A program made the position numbers and the translations under genes. DNA of 35,888 nucleotides, taken from positions 1 through 35,888 of the forward strand of contig DBFZTP010000032.1 in assembly GCA_048520025.1 (NCBI GenBank). The letters run 5' to 3'. The notes under the pieces are model-generated. The model did no database searches and was not told the origin of the DNA. It worked only from the letters and a program-made list of their open reading frames with translations. The stretch is from Aphodousia sp048520025. GTDB lineage: Bacteria; Pseudomonadota; Gammaproteobacteria; Burkholderiales; Burkholderiaceae_F. This document shows positions 31,686 through 35,888 of this stretch, one piece after another (within the stretch, counting starts at the first letter, position 1; every line of letters starts with the position of its first letter).

Positions 31686-33236
31686 TTAGATATCGTAGCG
31701 CGGTCTTAAATGTCTCGGTCTAAAACCAAAAGCAATCAACACACCAAAGTAAACAACCACAGCCCCCACAATATAGGCCAAAATGAGTCCCGCACGCTTA
31801 ACCCACTCCGACTGCATGGCTGCCCAATCAACATCGCCTTGCAAGAACCATAAAAGTGCAGCCATGGCTGCCGTTGCAACAATCACAGAAAGCGCCCACT
31901 TCATCCAACCGGCGACAGGTTTATAGTGACCACGACGAATGAGCGTCACCAATAAAATGAGACAATTGATGCAACTGCCTAAACCCACGGACAGTGCAAG
32001 TCCCGCATGACTAAAAAGCGGAACCGTGATGAGATTAATCAACTGAACACTCACCAAACTGACAGCTGCCACTTTCACAGGCGTGCGAATATCCTTTCGA
32101 GCGTAAAACGCCGGTGCCAAAATCTTAATACCGATTAAACCCACCAAACCGATGGAGTAGCCCAAGACGGCTAAGCTTGTTTGAGCAACGTCGCTTGCCA
32201 AGAAGTTTTTCCCTTGATAAAGAAGTGCGACCAAAGCGTCAGACATCAACCCCATACCGACAGCGGCGGGAACGGCTAACAAAAAGATTAAACGCAGGCC
32301 GTGATCGAGCAAACTGTTGTATCGAGTTAAGTCATTTTTAGCAAATGCGGCCGACAAGCTGGGCAACAACACAGAACCTAACGCAACCCCCAAAAGCGCC
32401 GTCGGGAACTCCATCAAACGGTCTGCAAACGATAACCACGTCACCGACCCCGTCGTTAAACGAGAGGCAATATTGGTGTTAATCAAAAGGGATAATTGAG
32501 CAACACCCACACCAAATAGAGCCGGCACCATCAATTTCAATACACGGCGCACCGCAAAGTCTTTAAAGGCCGCAACGGGATTGACGGGACGAGGCAAAAG
32601 GCCCAACTTCATCAAAGAAGGAATTTGAATCCCTAATTGCAAGACGCCACCGACACAGACAGCAAAAGCCAAAGCAAAAATCGGGCGCTCTAAATAAGGC
32701 GTCACCAATAAGACGCTCGTGATGAAGGCGATATTGAGTAAAACCGGCGTAAACGCAGGAATGGCAAAGTGCTTCCAGGTATTAAGCACCCCCGCACTCA
32801 TTGCCACCAAACTCATGAAAAAGATGTACGGGAACATCCAACGGGTCATTTCCGTTGCCAAGTCAAAGGCTTCGGGATTGGCGGCCAAACCACCGGCAAT
32901 TAACCAAACCAAAATCGGTGCCGCCAACACGCCCAAAATACTGACGATCACTAAAGCGGAAGCTAAAAGCGAGAAAACCCGACTAACAAAATCTTGGACT
33001 TCTTCGTGCGACTTATTGGCTTTGATGTCTGAGAGCATCGGCACGAAGGCTTGTTGAAAGGCGCCTTCGGCAAAAAGGCGACGCAACATATTGGGGATGC
33101 GGAAGGCAACGTAAAAAGCGTCAGTGGCAGCAGACGAACCGAAGTAACGTGCAATCAACATATCGCGAATCACCCCGGTGATACGCGATAAAAGAGTTAA
33201 TGACGACACTGTCGCCGCCGCTTTAATGAGACTCAT
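31686..33236 (-). CDS. murJ: Lipid II flippase MurJ
   Basis: A 516-residue MOP-superfamily protein with about fourteen membrane segments that moves the peptidoglycan precursor lipid II across the inner membrane. The N-terminus (S-L-x-T-L-L-S-R-I-T-G-V-I-R-D-M-L-I-A-R-Y-F-G) and R-R-L-F-A-E-G-A-F-Q-Q-A-F-V-P are family hallmarks, with the essential arginines R18 and R52-type positions apparently kept. Length is normal. Divergent from rpsT, which is its usual neighbour in proteobacteria. Confidence 0.97.
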   Translation of the reverse strand: MSLIKAAATVSSLTLLSRITGVIRDMLIARYFGSSAATDAFYVAFRIPNMLRRLFAEGAFQQAFVPMLSDIKANKSHEEVQDFVSRVFSLLASALVIVSILGVLAAPILVWLIAGGLAANPEAFDLATEMTRWMFPYIFFMSLVAMSAGVLNTWKHFAIPAFTPVLLNIAFITSVLLVTPYLERPIFALAFAVCVGGVLQLGIQIPSLMKLGLLPRPVNPVAAFKDFAVRRVLKLMVPALFGVGVAQLSLLINTNIASRLTTGSVTWLSFADRLMEFPTALLGVALGSVLLPSLSAAFAKNDLTRYNSLLDHGLRLIFLLAVPAAVGMGLMSDALVALLYQGKNFLASDVAQTSLAVLGYSIGLVGLIGIKILAPAFYARKDIRTPVKVAAVSLVSVQLINLITVPLFSHAGLALSVGLGSCINCLILLVTLIRRGHYKPVAGWMKWALSVIVATAAMAALLWFLQGDVDWAAMQSEWVKRAGLILAYIVGAVVVYFGVLIAFGFRPRHLRPRYDI

Positions 33237-33562
33237 TGAAAAAACAACTCAGAAAAATTCTTGATACTGCTCGAAATCTTAGCGGAAAATTGGGACTTTG
33301 ACCGTTTCAAATGAAAACAAAAGCAATTTAATTCATCTAAGAGCTTGAGAGGTTTGAAACTTTTTGGTATAGTTAAGCACTTTTCCAAGGGGTCGTTCTT
33401 CGTGGACGTTTAACTATGCCCGAGAGAACGCTCGAAAACTCATTGGAAAACAGAGAATTACCAGCCGCTTCCCTTTGCTGAAGCGTCCTTTTAAATGCTT
33501 AATGCCTTTGAAAGCGGCTGTCATTTAACAGCCGTAACTTTTTAATAAGGCAAGGAAAAACA
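33237..33562. promoter_or_regulatory. Divergent murJ/rpsT intergenic region with rpsT leader
   Basis: 326 bases without a gene. It contains the rpsT promoter (33345-33373) and a leader of about 180 bases. Two hairpins there compete: AGCCGCTT (33463-33470) with AAGCGGCT (33512-33519), and GGCTGT (33516-33521) with ACAGCC (33528-33533). They share 33516-33519 and so cannot both form. The second ends 21 bases before the ribosome site. I saw no murJ promoter. Confidence 0.55.
33345..33373 (+). promoter_or_regulatory. rpsT promoter
   Basis: TTGAGA (33345-33350), 17-base spacer, TATAGT (33368-33373); five of six matches in each of these hexamers or nearly so, at ideal spacing. It gives a leader of about 180 bases. 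Confidence 0.7.
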
Positions 33563-33826
33563 ATGGCTAATACCAAACAAGCTCGTAAGCGCGCTCGTCA
33601 AGCTGTTGCGCGCAATCAGCACCTTTCTGCTCAACGTTCTCAATACCGTACCGCCATCAAGGCCGTTCGCAAGTTGATCGTTGCTGGTGACAAGGCTGCT
33701 GCCGCTGAATCTTTCAAGTTGGCTCAAATCGTTATCGACACGATGGCCCGCAAGAACATTTTGCACGCAAACGCTGCTGCTCGTCATAAGAGCCGCTTGT
33801 CTGCTGCTATCAAGGCTATGGCCTAA
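33563..33826 (+). CDS. rpsT: 30S ribosomal protein S20
   Basis: An 87-residue, very basic protein that binds 16S rRNA in the body of the small subunit. The start M-A-N-T-K-Q-A-R-K-R-A-R-Q and the end R-H-K-S-R-L-S-A-A-I-K-A-M are typical of S20. AAGGA lies 6 bases before the ATG. Codon choice is strongly biased, as expected for a ribosomal protein. S20 autoregulates its translation in E. coli; the structured leader here may play a similar role. Confidence 0.98.
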   Translation: MANTKQARKRARQAVARNQHLSAQRSQYRTAIKAVRKLIVAGDKAAAAESFKLAQIVIDTMARKNILHANAAARHKSRLSAAIKAMA

Positions 33827-33850
33827 TTCAGCAAGTTTGCTAAAAGCACT

Positions 33851-33886
33851 GAAGGGATGGTTGAAAAACCGTCCCTTCTTTGTTTT
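33851..33886 (+). terminator. Intrinsic terminator after rpsT
   Basis: A 12-bp stem (GAAGGGATGGTT 33851-33862 with AACCGTCCCTTC 33867-33878, one wobble pair), 4-base loop, then a T-rich tail. Confidence 0.92.
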
Positions 33887-34087
33887 TGTGCTTCAATTTT
33901 CCCTTCCCGATGTAGCTTTCGAGATGCCTTTTCAAAAGTATCTCTTTTGAGCGTTGAGCTCCAATTTCTTGTCTCAATTTCTATTCGTGCCATAGAAACC
34001 AAGTCTTCTTCGTGCCTCTCTCCAACAATTCTCAACAAATCTACCTACAATAGAAATCGTTACTCATTCATTATTTTCGGAGGTTTT

Positions 34088-35062
34088 GTGACCAATCGAC
34101 GAACCTTCCTCAAAAGTGCAGTTTTTACTTCTTTAGCGGTGAGCGCCACTCAAACCCATGCTCATTCACCCGTAAATGACCAGTGGGTGAGTGTCATTGA
34201 TTTGGATCGCTGTGACGGTTGTGCCGGTCACCCGATTCCGGCCTGTGTGAAGGCGTGCCAAGAGAAAAACCAAACGAAGTTCCCCGAACCTCAAAAGCCA
34301 CTTAAACCTTATTGGCCTCAGAAAAAGTTTGAAGACTTCTCCGATGAACGAAATCGTATTGACCGTTTAACACCCTACAACTGGCTCTACGTCGAGACGA
34401 TTCAAGTCGGCAACCGCACGGTTTACGCTCCACGCCGTTGCATGCATTGCTTTGACGCGCCTTGTCGAAAAATCTGCCCCTTTGGCGCCATTGATAAGTC
34501 CGAGCAAGGCGCTGTGGGCATCAATCCTAATGTTTGTTTTGGTGGCGCAAAGTGTCGCGATGTCTGCCCGTGGGAAGTGCCGCAACGTCAAGCTGGTGTT
34601 GGCCTTTACCTTGATATTGCGCCCAAATTTGCTGGAGGCGGCGTGATGTACAAATGCGACTTTTGCGCCGATCGCTTGCAAAAGGGAGAGACACCGGCGT
34701 GCGCTCAAGCCTGCCCAAAAGGAGCAATGATATTTGCGCCACTGAAGGTAATTGAAAAAGAAATTCAAAAAATGGCAGACGGTCGCTATATCTACGGACA
34801 AAAGGAAAATGGCGGCACGGCCACGTGGTATATCTCTTCCGTTCCTTTTGAGACACTTCAAAAGTCGTTGGCTCAATCAGGCACTGATAAGAAAAACAAC
34901 GGACGAGCTGGTTTCCAAGAAACGGAGCCCAAACTTCAAGCATCTTCGGGTTGGGCCAAAGCCACTTTAGCCGCTCCCCTTGCGGCAGTCGGCGTTGCCT
35001 ATCTTTTGCGACAACGCAAAAAGTTGACATCAAAAGCGAATTCTTCGGACAAGGAGGAATAG
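34088..35062 (+). CDS. Tat-exported 4Fe-4S ferredoxin-type electron-transfer subunit
   Basis: A 324-residue protein like the iron-sulfur subunits of formate dehydrogenase-N (FdnH) and related oxidoreductases. The N-terminus has a Tat-type motif N-R-R-T-F-L-K (3-9). Four cluster motifs follow: C42-x2-C45-x7-C53-x3-C57; C118-x2-C121-x4-C126-x3-C130; C150-x5-C156-x3-C160; C190-x2-C193-x11-C205-x3-C209. The third lacks one expected cysteine (Gly153). A C-terminal membrane anchor (about 297-312) ends in R-Q-R-K-K. GTG at 34088 is chosen with GGAGG before it; the frame runs on to 33857 through the rpsT terminator. Coupled to the cytochrome b gene by 3 bases. No catalytic subunit is nearby. Confidence 0.88.
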   Translation: MTNRRTFLKSAVFTSLAVSATQTHAHSPVNDQWVSVIDLDRCDGCAGHPIPACVKACQEKNQTKFPEPQKPLKPYWPQKKFEDFSDERNRIDRLTPYNWLYVETIQVGNRTVYAPRRCMHCFDAPCRKICPFGAIDKSEQGAVGINPNVCFGGAKCRDVCPWEVPQRQAGVGLYLDIAPKFAGGGVMYKCDFCADRLQKGETPACAQACPKGAMIFAPLKVIEKEIQKMADGRYIYGQKENGGTATWYISSVPFETLQKSLAQSGTDKKNNGRAGFQETEPKLQASSGWAKATLAAPLAAVGVAYLLRQRKKLTSKANSSDKEE

Positions 35063-35065
35063 ACC

Positions 35066-35737
35066 ATGACCATTCTTCGTCAAAGTCTGAGAAATCGTTT
35101 AGTACATTGGGGAATTGCACTTTCCTGCTTCGGCCTCATTGCCACGGGGATTTTGCAAATGCCTGTGGCCAAACGCTACGGCTTAACGCTTATCGCTCCG
35201 TGGACGGCCGACTATTTCAGCACATTAACCTGGCACTACATTTTTGGTCTGATTTTTACCTTTTTGTGCGTTTTCCACGTAACGATTCATGCGTTAGATG
35301 CGCAGTTTGATATCGTTCCGAAAAAAGGTGATTTGGTTAAAAGTGTTGCGATTATCAAAGCTTTGTTGACAGGACAAGAAGAGCCGCCGTCAGAGAAATA
35401 CTTGCCTGAGCAACGCTTGGCATGGGCGGGGTTTGCTGTTGTTTTTGCCTTGGTGATTGTGACGGGACTTCTAAAGGCAGGAAAAAACTTAGCCGGCATT
35501 GACCTCCCCGATCCTGCACTTTTTTGGCTCGCGCAATTGCATAACCTCGGCATGTTCTTAACGGTCGTACTTTTTATCGGTCACATGGCGGCATTTATTT
35601 TCAAAGCGAATCGAGAGTTAATACCCGCCATGTTTAACGGGAGAGTCAAGGCTGACTATGTGTTGCACCGACACAGTTTGTGGATTGAGGGCGTTGAAGA
35701 AGCGAAAACGGCGTTAGAAAAAAGACCATACAGTTAA
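35066..35737 (+). CDS. Cytochrome b, formate dehydrogenase gamma subunit-like
   Basis: A 223-residue membrane protein with four predicted membrane segments (about 12-30, 54-76, 117-136 and 156-180). Histidines H14, H57, H71, H75, H159 and H173 lie in or at these helices; H14, H57 or H71 and H159 or H173 are candidate b-heme ligands as in FdnI. It should pass electrons from the Fe-S subunit to the quinone pool, or the reverse. The ATG has a perfect AGGAGG-like site and lies 3 bases after the Fe-S gene's stop. The substrate of the complex is not identifiable from the window. A terminator follows. Confidence 0.87.
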   Translation: MTILRQSLRNRLVHWGIALSCFGLIATGILQMPVAKRYGLTLIAPWTADYFSTLTWHYIFGLIFTFLCVFHVTIHALDAQFDIVPKKGDLVKSVAIIKALLTGQEEPPSEKYLPEQRLAWAGFAVVFALVIVTGLLKAGKNLAGIDLPDPALFWLAQLHNLGMFLTVVLFIGHMAAFIFKANRELIPAMFNGRVKADYVLHRHSLWIEGVEEAKTALEKRPYS

Positions 35738-35804
35738 AAGATGACTTGTCATTGATTTTATTCAGGTCACAAACATTACTTCTACTACAAACTGTTTGCT
35801 GTAC

Positions 35805-35837
35805 AAAAACTCCGTTCAAAAACGAATGGAGTTTTTT
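35805..35837 (+). terminator. Intrinsic terminator after the cytochrome b gene
   Basis: A 12-bp stem (AAAACTCCGTTC 35806-35817 with GAATGGAGTTTT 35824-35835, one wobble) with six Ts at the 3' side. Confidence 0.9.
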
Positions 35838-35842
35838 ACATA

Positions 35843-35888
35843 ATTCCATACGATTCCATTCGATTCCCATACGATTCCCATACGATTC
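35843..35888. repeat. Short tandem repeat cut by the window end
   Basis: Four full units and a partial one: ATTCCATACG (35843-35852), ATTCCATTCG (35853-35862), ATTCCCATACG (35863-35873 and 35874-35884), ATTC (35885-35888). The array probably continues beyond the window. Confidence 0.85.

Noticed and set aside
33857..34087. N-terminal extension of the Fe-S protein frame
   Set aside because: It runs through the rpsT terminator; the GTG at 34088 has GGAGG and begins a Tat signal.
35843..35888. CRISPR array at the window end
   Set aside because: The repeats are directly adjacent and 10-11 bases long, with no spacers.

Overview
The window looks like a chromosomal segment of a host-associated betaproteobacterium, most likely a Sutterellaceae-type member of Burkholderiales (Sutterella / Parasutterella / Turicimonas-like). 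This is inferred from gene order (fimV-truA-accD-folC-SPOR-cvpA; recN|fur|bamE; murJ|rpsT), a BPSS1780-type membrane protein, an FNR regulator with a perfect FNR box in front of it, and signs of anaerobic respiration. No RNA genes, insertion sequences, prophage or CRISPR array were seen. Most genes are housekeeping and intact.

Layout. 1-6.3 kb, minus strand: fimV-truA-accD-folC-SPOR protein-cvpA, covering cell pole/envelope, tRNA pseudouridylation, fatty acid synthesis and folate. The trpF-trpB-trpA genes usual between truA and accD in this order are absent. 6.5-9.8 kb: a small unknown gene, a DMT exporter, a GNAT acetyltransferase, and a secreted small protein paired with a BPSS1780 membrane protein. 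9.8-14.0 kb: an inducible ornithine decarboxylase (speF) and putrescine/ornithine antiporter (potE) operon. 14.1-18.0 kb: ferredoxin-nitroreductase, then tusA and alaS in the opposite direction. 18.1-24.1 kb, plus strand: fnr-mltD, fabI, nadK-recN. 24.1-26.7 kb: fur, divergent from bamE-zapB-like-zapA and a YecA/UPF0149 protein. 26.7-31.5 kb, minus strand: a 125-residue unknown protein and a kinase-like protein, then ettA and mnmC. 31.7-35.9 kb: murJ divergent from rpsT, an Fe-S/cytochrome b pair, and a short tandem repeat cut by the window end.

The most notable observation is a 40-codon ORF (10060-10182) with a good ribosome binding site upstream of speF. Its peptide matches, residue by residue at constant offset, the core of SpeFL, the ornithine-sensing arrest peptide that controls speF in enterobacteria (I-R-R-x-x-H-I-M-x-F-x-x-R-x-x-F-x-F-H-x-F). 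It is followed by a hairpin overlapping its stop codon, a second long hairpin and a C-rich, G-poor stretch before speF. This is the layout expected of a translation-dependent, ornithine-responsive attenuator. In E. coli the peptide ends right after this core; here it runs about five residues further, so the arrest site may differ. I believe SpeFL has mainly been described from gammaproteobacteria, so a betaproteobacterial speFL-speF-potE cassette deserves checking.

The cassette as a whole would give acid-stress and polyamine metabolism: ornithine enters through PotE, SpeF decarboxylates it consuming a proton, and putrescine leaves through PotE. FNR, the Fe-S/cytochrome b pair and the ferredoxin-nitroreductase point to life with little oxygen. 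Start codons were moved from the longest reading frame where a Shine-Dalgarno sequence, signal peptide or family alignment argued for it; each case is stated.
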